A stretch of DNA of 64,000 nucleotides from Gammaproteobacteria bacterium (GCA_009845835.1 VXYV01000006.1:1-64000); one strand, 5' to 3'. Positions 1 to 9,079 are shown, numbered from the stretch's first letter. Notes: generated by a model not told the origin, from the letters alone. Translations and numbers: made by a program.

Positions 1-49
1 GTGTGGGTACATATCCATCGAGCCAAATATATTCAAGTTTTGCTTTCAT
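1..49 (-). CDS. Glutamine synthetase, eukaryote-like type (N-terminus only, runs off left edge)
   Basis: Only the first 16 codons are inside the window. They read MKAKLEYIWLDGYVPT, which matches the opening of the beta-grasp domain of type II (eukaryote-like) glutamine synthetases, where an EYIWLDG motif is characteristic. The enzyme would make glutamine from glutamate, ammonia and ATP in the cytoplasm. The ATG is at 47-49. I see no good Shine-Dalgarno sequence in the A/T-rich upstream stretch. Some other proteobacteria also carry this type beside the usual GlnA. With so few residues the call rests on one motif. Confidence 0.6.
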   Translation of the reverse strand, partial: MKAKLEYIWLDGYVPT

Positions 50-181
50 ATTAAAAATTATTTAGTTGCAGTTAAAAAATATATCCAATCCCCACGACGG
101 GTAATGGAAAAACAAGTCATTTGTACGACGTAATCTGCTTTTTCGCAGACTAGACATACGGCTATAAATTTTACTGAATTA

Positions 182-895
182 CTAGTCGGTCGAAAATCGA
201 GGGCTGCGTGATACTTCAGCGGAATATACATCCGCACGATCTTGGTAGGGTTGATTGTCTAATTTGTAATATCGTGAACGCATGACGCGGTCCCGATTGT
301 ATGGTGGAGTGAATACATCGATCATGCGGGTAAATTTCTCGGCATGGAGAGAATGGATATTACCACGAGTTGCGGTTAGTATCGCTGAGTCTCCATTTGT
401 CATTACCAGTGAGCGTTCTTTTTGTAGTAATGGTTGATTGTTGTCGCTCGTCTCTTCCAATTTGTCAAAGTGTTCTACTTTGACACGACCTTCTACACAC
501 AGGATAACGCCAGTCATATCGGGATGATCGTGCAGTGGAATGAGTTCGTCTTCGGCAAACTCTATAAGTGAAATTTCAAACTGAGATTCGCGGTGGAGTG
601 CCCGAATTTCTGGGAAGTACGGATTGCGATCTCGATAATTCTCGACAAATCGTTGAATGTGCCCGTCTTGGATATGCAGTTTTTGCAATATCTTCTCGAT
701 TTTGAGAGTATACTCATCTTGGTCCCAATCAGTATCAAATTGCACGGTGGAAAGTTCAGCACAATGCTGTAGAAAGTCTTCCCAACTGAGCAGATCTTCT
801 TTCGCCATAGTTTTTTTAATGATGGGAAATGCTGATAGTGCGAGCAAAGCTCCGCCGCTGAGTTTGATAGCGGAACGACGAGAAACGAGGGACAA
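182..895 (-). CDS. Thiol dioxygenase of the ADO/plant cysteine oxidase family with a Tat-like leader
   Basis: This 237-residue protein resembles the cysteamine/N-terminal-cysteine dioxygenase (ADO/PCO) cupins, which use Fe(II) and O2 to oxidise a thiol to a sulfinate. The cupin signature PLHDHPDMTGVILCVEG supplies the paired histidines. A later GNIHSLHAE stretch supplies the third, and a DVFTPPYN ending is typical of the family. The N-terminus has SRRSAIK followed by a hydrophobic run, which looks like a twin-arginine signal. If so, the enzyme acts in the periplasm. The start is TTG at 895, and the next in-frame ATG would remove the leader. It is followed on the same strand by no obvious partner. 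The substrate cannot be told from sequence. Confidence 0.75.
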   Translation of the reverse strand: MSLVSRRSAIKLSGGALLALSAFPIIKKTMAKEDLLSWEDFLQHCAELSTVQFDTDWDQDEYTLKIEKILQKLHIQDGHIQRFVENYRDRNPYFPEIRALHRESQFEISLIEFAEDELIPLHDHPDMTGVILCVEGRVKVEHFDKLEETSDNNQPLLQKERSLVMTNGDSAILTATRGNIHSLHAEKFTRMIDVFTPPYNRDRVMRSRYYKLDNQPYQDRADVYSAEVSRSPRFSTD

Positions 896-947
896 ATCGA
901 AATCTCAATCCAACAATGAGGTAGGGAATTTTAACGAGTACCTAACT

Positions 948-1913
948 TCAGTCATTTGTGATCGACGCACTTTGAGTCACGAGACTAACGTAATTGTTGA
1001 AGCGGCGTTCTTCAAGAACTCCATCTTGTCGCGCTGCTTGGATTTGACAGTCAGGTTCATTTGTGTGTGAGCAATTGGAGAAATTACAACGCGTGATCAG
1101 GGACTCGATATCAGGAAAGGTCAGTTCAAGACTGACTTTCGAATTTGCTATAGCGAGTTCTCGTACACCGGGAATGTCAATGATCAATCCACCATCTTGA
1201 AGTAAAAAAAGTCGTCGTGACGACGTCGTGTGTCGGCCTTTGTGATCGTGAGCCCGTGTTAGCGCTGTGCGTTGCACATCGGCGCCGAGTAAGGTATTGA
1301 TTATCGTAGATTTACCTACACCAGAAGCCCCCATAAACAAAGCGGTAACCCCTTCCTTTAGCAAACTTCGAAGGGGATCCAAATCCGTGCGCTCGCGACA
1401 GTCGACAACGAACAAGGAAGCACGATAAGTGAGGCGAAGAATGCGTTTGACAAACGGAGTGAAATCTGGGACGAGATCTCGTTTGGACAAAACAATATGG
1501 GGTAAAGCATTAGAAAGCTCAGCAAGCGCAAGGTATCGTTCAAGTTTGGAATCGTTGATATCTTCCGTGCACGAGATAACGATAAAGATCAAATTGACAT
1601 TAGCGGCGATGGTTTGTGGTTCAGGTTGTTGTGGAACGTTACGTTTGATAGCATTCAGTCGTGGAAGTAGCTCTGTGAGATGTGGTTGATCTTTTGAAGC
1701 CAAGACCCAGTCGCCCACCGCGGGTCGCTGAGAATCTTCACTACTGAACCATCTCCCACGAATGGGGAGTTCGTAACTGGAGTTTCCGTCATGAACTCGC
1801 AACCGGTGACGATGAATTGTTACAACTCGCGCGGGTTTGAGAGCTGCATTGGTTTGCCAAACGCATGCTTGGAGCTCGAATTGCTCAGACCAACCAAGAT
1901 TTTTTAGAGACAT
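948..1913 (-). CDS. rsgA: Ribosome small-subunit biogenesis GTPase RsgA
   Basis: RsgA is a circularly permuted GTPase that checks late maturation of the 30S subunit. The order of elements fits. There is an N-terminal OB-fold (about residues 1-80), then the base-recognition motif (VLSKRDLV, with Ser where E. coli has Asn of NKxD), then the P-loop GASGVGKST, then the G3-like DIPGVREL. A C-terminal zinc knuckle follows with Cys and His spaced as in CNFSNCSHTNEPDC. The length of 321 residues is slightly below the usual 330-350. The ATG start is at 1911-1913, divergent from aceE with about 110 bp between them that must hold both promoters. Confidence 0.93.
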   Translation of the reverse strand: MSLKNLGWSEQFELQACVWQTNAALKPARVVTIHRHRLRVHDGNSSYELPIRGRWFSSEDSQRPAVGDWVLASKDQPHLTELLPRLNAIKRNVPQQPEPQTIAANVNLIFIVISCTEDINDSKLERYLALAELSNALPHIVLSKRDLVPDFTPFVKRILRLTYRASLFVVDCRERTDLDPLRSLLKEGVTALFMGASGVGKSTIINTLLGADVQRTALTRAHDHKGRHTTSSRRLFLLQDGGLIIDIPGVRELAIANSKVSLELTFPDIESLITRCNFSNCSHTNEPDCQIQAARQDGVLEERRFNNYVSLVTQSASITND

Positions 1914-2022
1914 CGGGTACTGCTATTGGCAGATTTCTCCATCGTTTTGACTTAACCCTAGTACATATTACGTTAGAGTCATAAAATTGAGTGACTGCTA
2001 AATACGCGAAACTACAAACCCG

Positions 2023-4635
2023 ATGTCTGACCGCCAAGATTCTTGGAATATAGAAAAACATGAATGGCATGCCGCCTTAGCCAACGTAATTCAAGAACAA
2101 GGGGAAGATGAAGCGCGACGACTGCTAATTGATTTACTGCAATCCATCGACTATATTGAAAGTTCAAATATTTTTAATACCCCTTATTTGAACACTATAC
2201 ACCGTCAAGAAGAGATTCCGTATCCAGGCAATTTAGACCTAGAACAAAAAATCGAAAATATTTTGCGCTGGAACGCCGCTGCGATGGTCTTACGTGCCGC
2301 TGACAGTGGAACCGGTGTAGGTGGTCATATTGGTACGTATTTTTCTACTTCAACGTTATTGGAAGTCGGGTTTAACCACTTCTTCGATCGCAATCGGGGA
2401 GACCAAGTTCATGTTCAGGCTCATGCTTCTCCAGGCGTATATGCACGAGCTTTTTTAGAAGGTCGATTAACACAAAAAAACCTGGAAAATTTCAGACGGG
2501 AAGGTGAGCAAGGTGGTGGTTTGCCTTCCTATCCTCACCCTCGGCGCTTACCTGAATTTTGGACGATGCCAACTGCGAGTATGGGGCTATCCACCCCACT
2601 CGGCATCCACCAAGCTCGCATGATCAAATATTTGGAAAACCGCGGATTAATTGAGAAAAGTGACGCCAAGATCTGGTTGTACGTCGGTGACGGTGAAACC
2701 GACGAACCGGAAGTTATCGGTTCTTTAAGTATCGCAGCACGCGAACAACTCGATAACTTAATTATGGTGGTGAACTGTAATTTACAGCGATTAGACGGTC
2801 CAGTCAGGGGAAATGGCAAAATCATTCAAGAACTTGAACGAGCATACCTTGGGGCTGGTTGGCACGTCATTAAATTGATTTGGAGTAGCGACTGGGATGT
2901 CTTCTTCGAACGCGATCGCTCACAAACATTAGTTAGTCGGCTGACCGAAATTGTCGATGGAGACTACCAGTTGTATAACGCATCAAGTGGTAACGTGATT
3001 CGCGAGCACTTGTTGGGAAACAATGAACCACTTATTGACTTATTTCGTGATTGCACGGACGACGACATCAAGTCTTTACGCGCAGGGGGTCACGATCCTA
3101 TCAAGATTTACAACGCCTTTGCTAGGGCGATGTCAGTACATGGGCAACCGTGCGTTATCTTGGCGAAAACTGTTAAAGGCGACGGCATGGGATCGAAATC
3201 TGTTGGGAAGAACACGATCCATCAAAAAAAACAACTGACCAAGACGGAACGGATGGAACTTGCTCACTCACTGGATATTCCATTGCCTGAAGCGTCAATT
3301 GAACAAGCTGAGTTTTATCGACCATCTGAAGACAGTACCGAAATGGAATACTTTCAAAGTCACCTGCGAAAGGCAGGTGGTGGTCTACCAGTACGTTCAG
3401 TTCAGTGCAGAGCACTGGATGCCCCTGCGAAAGACGCGTTCAAAGATCTGATTGCAGGTTCTGGTGACCGAGAAATCTCGACCACTATGTCTTTGGTACG
3501 ACTGCTCCAGCGGCTATTACGGGATAAAACTTTTGGTAAATACATCGTACCCATCGTACCGGATGAAGCTCGAACTTTTGGTATGGATGGGTTGATCGCG
3601 CAAACGAGGATCTACTCCCCGCTTGGCCAACAATATACGCCAGTTGACGCCGACACCATTGCCCCATATCGGGAATCTACCGAAGGGCAAATTCTGCAGG
3701 AAGGCATTTGTGAAGCTGGAGCGATTTCAGCATTTGCAGCTGCAGGTACCTCTAATGCCATGCACGGTGTTCCGTTGGTACCGTTCTACTTCTTTTACTC
3801 TATGTTTGGATTTCAACGAGTAGGCGATTTAATTTGGGCTTGTGGCGACATGATGTGCAAAGGTTTTCTCGTTGGCGCTACCTCAGGTCGAACTACCTTG
3901 AATGGAGAAGGTGTGCAACACCAAGATGGACATTCACATGTTCTCGCCTCTACTGTACCCAATCTGCGGAGTTATGATCCAGCATTTGCCTATGAGATCG
4001 CGGTGATCGTACGCGAAGGATGGAAACAAATGTTTAAGTACCACGACGACGTGTTCTATTATTTGACTGTGACCAATCAAAACTATCGGATGCCAGCGAT
4101 GCCTGAAAACGTTGAATTGGGAATAATGAAAGGCATGTATCCATTGGACTACTACCAAAATGCCGTAATGAATCTGTTTGGTAGCGGTGCGATCATGACC
4201 GAAGTCCTGTCGGCCGCGAACACCTTAAGAGAGTTGGGGTATTCGGTAAGTGTGTGGAGCGTCACGAGTTACGTGGAGCTGCAAAGAAATGCGTTGGGTA
4301 CAGTCGCAGAGGATAGAGAGTACAATACACACGGTAAAGACACGCCATACGTCACTCAGTTGCTTGGCGAAGAGTCGGGAATATTTGTCGCCGCGAGTGA
4401 CTATCAAAAGTCTCTACCACTCATGATTGCACCTTGGGTACCGGGTGAATACAGTGTATTAGGTACCGACGGGTATGGCTTTTCAGATTCACGGAAAGCG
4501 TTACGCAATAATTTTGCCGTGTCAGCAGATTGGATTTGTTATACTGCCTTACACACGCTCAATTGCCGCACACAAAAGGTACCAAACAAAGATATAGACC
4601 AGTTTATTGACGCATTGAACCTTGCGTGCGACTAA
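2023..4635 (+). CDS. aceE: Pyruvate dehydrogenase E1 component, homodimeric type
   Basis: AceE decarboxylates pyruvate with thiamine diphosphate and passes the acetyl group to the E2 lipoyl domain of the pyruvate dehydrogenase complex. The 870 residues are close to the 887 of E. coli. The thiamine-diphosphate/magnesium motif is visible as GDGETDEPE, about residue 222. Also visible are the family stretches GGHIGTYFST and LNGEGVQHQDGHSH, the latter holding the conserved catalytic histidines. No aceF or lpd gene is adjacent: upstream is divergent rsgA and downstream is a convergent symporter. E2 and E3 must therefore lie elsewhere, which differs from the usual aceE-aceF pair. No strong ribosome-binding site precedes the ATG. 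Confidence 0.95.
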   Translation: MSDRQDSWNIEKHEWHAALANVIQEQGEDEARRLLIDLLQSIDYIESSNIFNTPYLNTIHRQEEIPYPGNLDLEQKIENILRWNAAAMVLRAADSGTGVGGHIGTYFSTSTLLEVGFNHFFDRNRGDQVHVQAHASPGVYARAFLEGRLTQKNLENFRREGEQGGGLPSYPHPRRLPEFWTMPTASMGLSTPLGIHQARMIKYLENRGLIEKSDAKIWLYVGDGETDEPEVIGSLSIAAREQLDNLIMVVNCNLQRLDGPVRGNGKIIQELERAYLGAGWHVIKLIWSSDWDVFFERDRSQTLVSRLTEIVDGDYQLYNASSGNVIREHLLGNNEPLIDLFRDCTDDDIKSLRAGGHDPIKIYNAFARAMSVHGQPCVILAKTVKGDGMGSKSVGKNTIHQKKQLTKTERMELAHSLDIPLPEASIEQAEFYRPSEDSTEMEYFQSHLRKAGGGLPVRSVQCRALDAPAKDAFKDLIAGSGDREISTTMSLVRLLQRLLRDKTFGKYIVPIVPDEARTFGMDGLIAQTRIYSPLGQQYTPVDADTIAPYRESTEGQILQEGICEAGAISAFAAAGTSNAMHGVPLVPFYFFYSMFGFQRVGDLIWACGDMMCKGFLVGATSGRTTLNGEGVQHQDGHSHVLASTVPNLRSYDPAFAYEIAVIVREGWKQMFKYHDDVFYYLTVTNQNYRMPAMPENVELGIMKGMYPLDYYQNAVMNLFGSGAIMTEVLSAANTLRELGYSVSVWSVTSYVELQRNALGTVAEDREYNTHGKDTPYVTQLLGEESGIFVAASDYQKSLPLMIAPWVPGEYSVLGTDGYGFSDSRKALRNNFAVSADWICYTALHTLNCRTQKVPNKDIDQFIDALNLACD

Positions 4636-4686
4636 AGTAAAACTACCGTTATTTGCGCATAACAGAGCACGCAACGCGTGTGTAAC

Positions 4687-4711
4687 GAGGTGAAATGCCT
4701 TCTCTCACCTC
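4687..4711. terminator. Hairpin between convergent genes, possible bidirectional terminator
   Basis: GAGGTGA at 4687-4693 and TCACCTC at 4705-4711 form a perfect 7-bp inverted repeat with an 11-base loop. It lies between the stop of aceE and the stop of the convergent symporter gene, where a terminator is expected. Neither side has a clear T-tract, so intrinsic termination is only a guess. Confidence 0.3.
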
Positions 4712-4746
4712 TGAGCAATAACTTTAAATCGGCTTGGAGAGTTTTC

Positions 4747-6078
4747 TCAGGCCGAACGGATTTTTTCCAGCTCTTCGCCCTCAGATCGCGCGACTAGTGC
4801 AGCAATCGTTAAATCACCGGTTACGTTCGTTGAAGTACGACACATGTCAAGAATACGATCGATAGCAAGAATGAGAACATACCATTCAACAGGTAGGCCA
4901 AGGTAACTCAAAATGAGGACAATCGCCACCATACTTGCACCCGGGATACCTGCTACACCAATTGAAGTCAGTAGTGCGAGAATAACGACCGTAATCTGAT
5001 CACCGATACTGATAGGATCACCGCCGGAAGCGAAGTAGATTTGGGCAATAAAAATGACGACTACACATTCGAATAGAGCCGTACCGTCCATATTAACCGT
5101 TGCGCCGAGAGGTAAGACGAAACTACTCACATTCTTTGACAGTCCTGCATTTTCTGCACTTTGAATCGTGACTGGTAGAGTTGCTGACGACGAGGCTGTG
5201 GAAAACGCCATCAATTGAGCCCGTACGACTTTAGAGTAATAGGCAAACGGATTGATGCCTGCCGCAAAACGTAGCAGTAGTGGTAACCACACGAAAAAGT
5301 GTATTGCCAACCCTAGCAAGACCGTCAGTGCAAACATCATGAGTAATGAAAGTAGGCTGGGAGCGCCTAGTTTTGTGACGGCGCCCGCCACAAGCGCGAA
5401 GACGCCGATGGGTGCAAAACGGATGATCCACAGAGTAATCAAGATCATGACTTCGTACACACCCGTCCAGAATGAATCCATCGTTTGACGAATTTCGCCG
5501 GTTAACCTAGTGGTAAAAAATCCAACGATGACTCCCACAAATATGATTGCCAATAAGGCTGAGTTATCAGTCAGTGCCACAAAAATATTCGGTGGTACTG
5601 CACGCGTTATGATGTCAAACAGACTCCCCAATCCACTTGTATCACTGATTTCTCGCGTTCTCTCTAATTTTTGGACAAGCTCGTCATCTTCGACACCTTC
5701 AATAAACGCAACGACTTCGGAGGCTACGTGTTCATCGACATTACCGGGCTGAATGATGTTCACAAGAACCAACCCAGTACCAATGGCGACGAATCCAGTG
5801 AGAACATAAAACCCTATCGTTTTAGCACCGATTCGACCAAAGGAATTTTGTCCAGCCATACTTGCCACTCCCACGACGACTGCGGATAGGACAAGGGGGA
5901 TTACGATCATTTTCAACGCATTCATGAACAACCCACCAAAGAATTGGAAGATGTTGAGCCAAAACGTCTGGCCTTCGGTTGTTCCCGCGAGATTTAGTAA
6001 GGTACCCACGCCGAAGGCTAGTACTAAAGCAATGAGTATGTGCCAGACTAAGTTCTTGGCGTCGAAAAAGTTAGACAT
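4747..6078 (-). CDS. Dicarboxylate/amino acid:cation symporter (SDF/DAACS family)
   Basis: This 443-residue inner-membrane protein belongs to the GltP/GltPh/DctA family, which couples uptake of acidic amino acids or C4-dicarboxylates to Na+ or H+. Visible family marks are the serine-rich re-entrant loop STASSSATLP, the TM7 motif NMDGTALFE, the second re-entrant loop GIPGASMVAI, and the TM8 motif ILDMCRTSTNVTGD. The arginine in that last motif binds the side-chain carboxylate. The extracellular/loop insertion around residues 110-160 is rich in acidic residues. The ATG at 6076-6078 is preceded by an AGGGGGAA-type ribosome-binding site. The substrate (glutamate, aspartate or dicarboxylate) cannot be fixed from sequence. 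Confidence 0.9.
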   Translation of the reverse strand: MSNFFDAKNLVWHILIALVLAFGVGTLLNLAGTTEGQTFWLNIFQFFGGLFMNALKMIVIPLVLSAVVVGVASMAGQNSFGRIGAKTIGFYVLTGFVAIGTGLVLVNIIQPGNVDEHVASEVVAFIEGVEDDELVQKLERTREISDTSGLGSLFDIITRAVPPNIFVALTDNSALLAIIFVGVIVGFFTTRLTGEIRQTMDSFWTGVYEVMILITLWIIRFAPIGVFALVAGAVTKLGAPSLLSLLMMFALTVLLGLAIHFFVWLPLLLRFAAGINPFAYYSKVVRAQLMAFSTASSSATLPVTIQSAENAGLSKNVSSFVLPLGATVNMDGTALFECVVVIFIAQIYFASGGDPISIGDQITVVILALLTSIGVAGIPGASMVAIVLILSYLGLPVEWYVLILAIDRILDMCRTSTNVTGDLTIAALVARSEGEELEKIRSA

Positions 6079-6306
6079 GAAATTCCCCCTCTGATTTCAA
6101 AATAGGCTCGGGTACTACAGTGTACCTCAATTAAGCCTTAATAATTGTATGTACATATTCGACTTTGTGCACGTTCAGACAACCCACAATAAACTATTGA
6201 TCACTAGTTTGGTAATTTACGCATTTCGATTACCATATCCATTATGCTTAACTTTTATTAATCTTTGTTGATCTAGCCAATCACTAAATTAGCAACAAAA
6301 AAGAAA

Positions 6307-7041
6307 ATGGAATTGATTAAATTCGTTAACCTAGTTTCTCCCTGCCTTCGTCTTATTCTAAGCGGCGGTATGTTGGTTTTGGTATTGATCGCTACCAACC
6401 TCTACGCGCGCGATCTCCCTTTTCCCGACGAACAGATACCCGTAGGTCAACCCGATCCCCCACCGGACCCACCGGAAGAAAGTGTTTTAATCGAATACGG
6501 TAGATGTACGGTAGATTACTCTGAAATTGAAATTGATTTCGACGGCACTACGCTAGGCGATATCTATGAGATTTTCGAAGGAATATATGGAGAAGAGCTA
6601 GGACATCTATTTGGACCCGAACATCACGACGTGTTCCTTAATCCGCCGGTGGTGCCGGCAAAATTTAGTGTAATACGTCCAGGGACTTGGGGGGAACCGG
6701 CGAAAGATCGATACCGTGCGCGGGGATTTTACGGCCCCATACATAACGTAACGGGGTTTCGTAAGCAAATGAGGCTATGGTTTGAATACCGTGAAATCAT
6801 CTACCTTGATGGTTCAATAATCGACAAAACTAGAAAAAGAGATATTTGCACCACCTGGGGTTCAGGCGGATCTCGAGATGTGACCAATAACGCCTCTTCA
6901 GTGGTGTTTCGTTATCAACAAGAGTGGGAGGATTTTCACCTGATTGAACGCAATTGCCAACACTGGGCGTTCATGACTTTAACTGGCTTTGACTTGAATG
7001 GTGTTGATAATCCTGAAGACTATGTCCCTGAGGAGGAGTAG
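6307..7041 (+). CDS. Exported protein of unknown function with a C-terminal NCQHW motif
   Basis: I do not recognise this 244-residue protein. A hydrophobic segment at about residues 15-33 ending in LYA looks like a signal peptide. It is followed by a proline/acidic linker with QPDPPPDPPEE. The C-terminal third contains IERNCQHWAFMTLTG. The NC-x-H-W/F pattern recalls the catalytic Asn-Cys motif of permuted papain-fold (LRAT/NlpC-like) proteins, but I could not place a partner histidine with confidence. It is followed one base after its stop by the start of the HEAT-like gene. The AGGAGGAG ribosome-binding site of that gene lies inside the last codons here, so the two are very likely co-translated. 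Confidence 0.6.
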   Translation: MELIKFVNLVSPCLRLILSGGMLVLVLIATNLYARDLPFPDEQIPVGQPDPPPDPPEESVLIEYGRCTVDYSEIEIDFDGTTLGDIYEIFEGIYGEELGHLFGPEHHDVFLNPPVVPAKFSVIRPGTWGEPAKDRYRARGFYGPIHNVTGFRKQMRLWFEYREIIYLDGSIIDKTRKRDICTTWGSGGSRDVTNNASSVVFRYQQEWEDFHLIERNCQHWAFMTLTGFDLNGVDNPEDYVPEEE

Positions 7042-7042
7042 T

Positions 7043-8014
7043 ATGCAAAAGTTAATCGTAGTGTTGTTGTTTCTTTTGGTGTGTATCACTAGTTTTGGAA
7101 CACCTAATACTTTAGAAGAGATGCTAGCCGATGAAGATCTCACCGATCGTGAGTTGTATTCATGGTTGAATCAAAAAGGAATGGGCGATGCAAGCGTACC
7201 CAATGGTGCGATCCACAACCTGATTTTAGCAGGATTAAAGCATGAAGATCCGGAGATTCAACACTGTGTGTTGTCGGCGATTAAAGGTCATGTAGGGATC
7301 AATCTTCACTTGCGCATGAATAATGCTCCGGTTACGGATGATCGCCGGTTGCAAGATAATCCTCAAATCGGTGAGCTCTTAATGCAGCTGTGGGAGGAAG
7401 AGTTTAACCGCGCGGGTGGGGTAGTGCCGCCCGACGATGACTATATTATGACCCTAGAGGAAATGGAGCGCGGATTTCCTTGTACTGGGAGTAGACCAGC
7501 CTGGACTGGTTTACCATGGACTCTCGCTTTTTTACACCCGGGAAATCCGAAAGTCTATGAGCTGATTTGGCGTGTGTTGGCAGGCAAAAAAACACTCCCG
7601 GATAAAAAAGAAGATAATCCATTCCCGCTGCTCGTAGCGTTATACGCTGGCGAGTTTAATCACCCTAAAGACCAGGAGTTTCGTATCCAAATCTTGACGA
7701 GTCCAGAAGCGGATATGCCTGCCATGACCTACGCCGCGGCGAGTTTAGCTAAATTTCAATCGCCGGCCGGGTTAGCGGCCTTAGTTGAGGTGTTGGAAAA
7801 CCCGAAGACCCAGTTTGGGTTCGCGCCGATTAGTGTGATTGAAGCGATCATGGCCTATGGCGACGAAGCAACCATTAAACATCGTACGTTATTAGAGGCT
7901 TCCCTGCCGAAAGTTTTTAAGCAGCGGCGTCATAACACTAGTGTGTTATTGATTGAACGAATGCTATCTCAACTACCAGACGAAGTTGACCAAGTCGAAC
8001 AACCGTCACGATAG
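7043..8014 (+). CDS. Exported protein with HEAT-like helical repeats, unknown function
   Basis: The start is the ATG at 7043 (323 residues), placed 4 bases after a very strong AGGAGGAG site at 7031-7038. A longer reading frame from 6998 ignores this. The N-terminus MQKLIVVLLFLLVCITSFG is a clear signal peptide, possibly with a lipobox-like Cys. The body has alternating amphipathic helices with patterns such as DPEIQHCVLSAIKGH and SPAGLAALVEVLENP, which resemble HEAT repeats used for protein binding. There are no catalytic motifs. Pairing with the preceding exported protein suggests the two work together in the periplasm or at a membrane, but the job is unknown. Confidence 0.6.
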   Translation: MQKLIVVLLFLLVCITSFGTPNTLEEMLADEDLTDRELYSWLNQKGMGDASVPNGAIHNLILAGLKHEDPEIQHCVLSAIKGHVGINLHLRMNNAPVTDDRRLQDNPQIGELLMQLWEEEFNRAGGVVPPDDDYIMTLEEMERGFPCTGSRPAWTGLPWTLAFLHPGNPKVYELIWRVLAGKKTLPDKKEDNPFPLLVALYAGEFNHPKDQEFRIQILTSPEADMPAMTYAAASLAKFQSPAGLAALVEVLENPKTQFGFAPISVIEAIMAYGDEATIKHRTLLEASLPKVFKQRRHNTSVLLIERMLSQLPDEVDQVEQPSR

Positions 8015-8306
8015 CAGTTCAAAGCTACGCGTATAGGAATGTTCGCTGCGGCTTTGGTAACAATTGATTTCTACCGTTGATACCCAGTGTTCGTTAATGT
8101 TCCGTTGAGGATGATGACTCAGATGGACCTAGACCTACCCTGTCATTATTTTCTCATACATGGAATTCCTGATTTTTGTTGTCATTGAACTGAACATCAT
8201 TCCATTGGAGGTGTTAATACCTCACTACGTCGCAAGGCATCGAAGAACAGTAAACTGACCAGTGCGCAGTCTCTAAGTCCTTGTAAGTGTGCTTTCGGAA
8301 GGAATA

Positions 8307-9017
8307 CTAGTTTCGTTTGACAATCGCGTTACGGTATAGGTGAATACAGATACGCATCAGTAGAGGAAAAGTACCTAACGCAAGCATGGCTAGTACAACC
8401 GACGGCGACCAAATATCTCCAAGCGATTTGATAGAACCCAATTCTTGCCCGGCATTCACACAAACGAAGGCTCCAGGAAGGACTCCTATCTGAGTAACCC
8501 AATAGTAAGTCCGTAATCGCAGAGGAGTGAGTGCAGCTACAAGATTCAAAATAAAGTAGGGCATAAAGGGCGCCAAACGTAAAGCAAAAAGATAAAACAC
8601 CCCCTCTTTCTCTACCCCGCGATTGATAACGTCTATCTGTTTAGCAAATCGTCGCTGAATGAAATCTCTGAACAGAAAACGCGCGATCGAAAAGGCGATC
8701 GTAGCACCAATAGTACTCGCTAGTGCGACCAACAGAAACCCGGACCCTAATCCACAGATCGCCCCAACGAAGAGTGTCAGCGCAGTTGCACTAGGGATCG
8801 ATAACCCGGTAAGCAAAACATACAGAACAAAAAGTCCAACCCATGAAATCAAGATGTTTTCTTGGTAGAACGTAGCCACAGCCTCACGCTGTTGCTGTAG
8901 GAAATCTATTGAAATGTATTCATAGAGTCGAAAATGGATAACGACGAATGTTAAGACGGCTACTACCAGCAAGAAAAGGACTCTCGCCAGATCTGCTCGA
9001 TGGGTGAAATTAGCCAT
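8307..9017 (-). CDS. TVP38/TMEM64 (VTT-domain) family membrane protein
   Basis: This protein of about 236 residues has roughly six hydrophobic segments and the VTT/SNARE-associated signature. The family core is visible as FVGAICGLGSGFLLVALAST followed by an arginine-rich amphipathic stretch, then LRLAPFMPYFILNLVAALTP and a GxLPGAFV-like segment. Members are thought to act in lipid scrambling or membrane homeostasis, but the role in bacteria is not settled. The start is probably the ATG at 9015-9017, with a TTG just ahead of it. The only plausible ribosome-binding sequence (GAGGTGG) is inside the 3' arm of the hairpin that ends the TonB receptor gene upstream. Confidence 0.85.
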   Translation of the reverse strand: MANFTHRADLARVLFLLVVAVLTFVVIHFRLYEYISIDFLQQQREAVATFYQENILISWVGLFVLYVLLTGLSIPSATALTLFVGAICGLGSGFLLVALASTIGATIAFSIARFLFRDFIQRRFAKQIDVINRGVEKEGVFYLFALRLAPFMPYFILNLVAALTPLRLRTYYWVTQIGVLPGAFVCVNAGQELGSIKSLGDIWSPSVVLAMLALGTFPLLMRICIHLYRNAIVKRN

Positions 9018-9024
9018 CAAAAAA

Positions 9025-9055
9025 ATACCACCTCAACAACCGGTCGAGGTGGTAT
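9025..9055 (-). terminator. Intrinsic terminator of the TonB receptor gene overlapping the next gene's ribosome-binding site
   Basis: A perfect 10-bp inverted repeat (ATACCACCTC at 9025-9034 and GAGGTGGTAT at 9046-9055) encloses an 11-base loop. Read on the minus strand, it is followed at once by a run of T residues and then by the ATG of the VTT gene. The structure lies 25 bp after the stop of the receptor gene, as a rho-independent terminator should. The 3' arm also contains the GAGGTGG that would serve as Shine-Dalgarno sequence for the VTT gene. Confidence 0.8.
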
Positions 9056-9079
9056 CAATTTTATTTTCGATTGAATAAG

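Noticed and set aside
657..1070. 137-codon plus-strand frame crossing the dioxygenase and rsgA ends
   Set aside because: It is antisense to two recognised genes and has no family resemblance.
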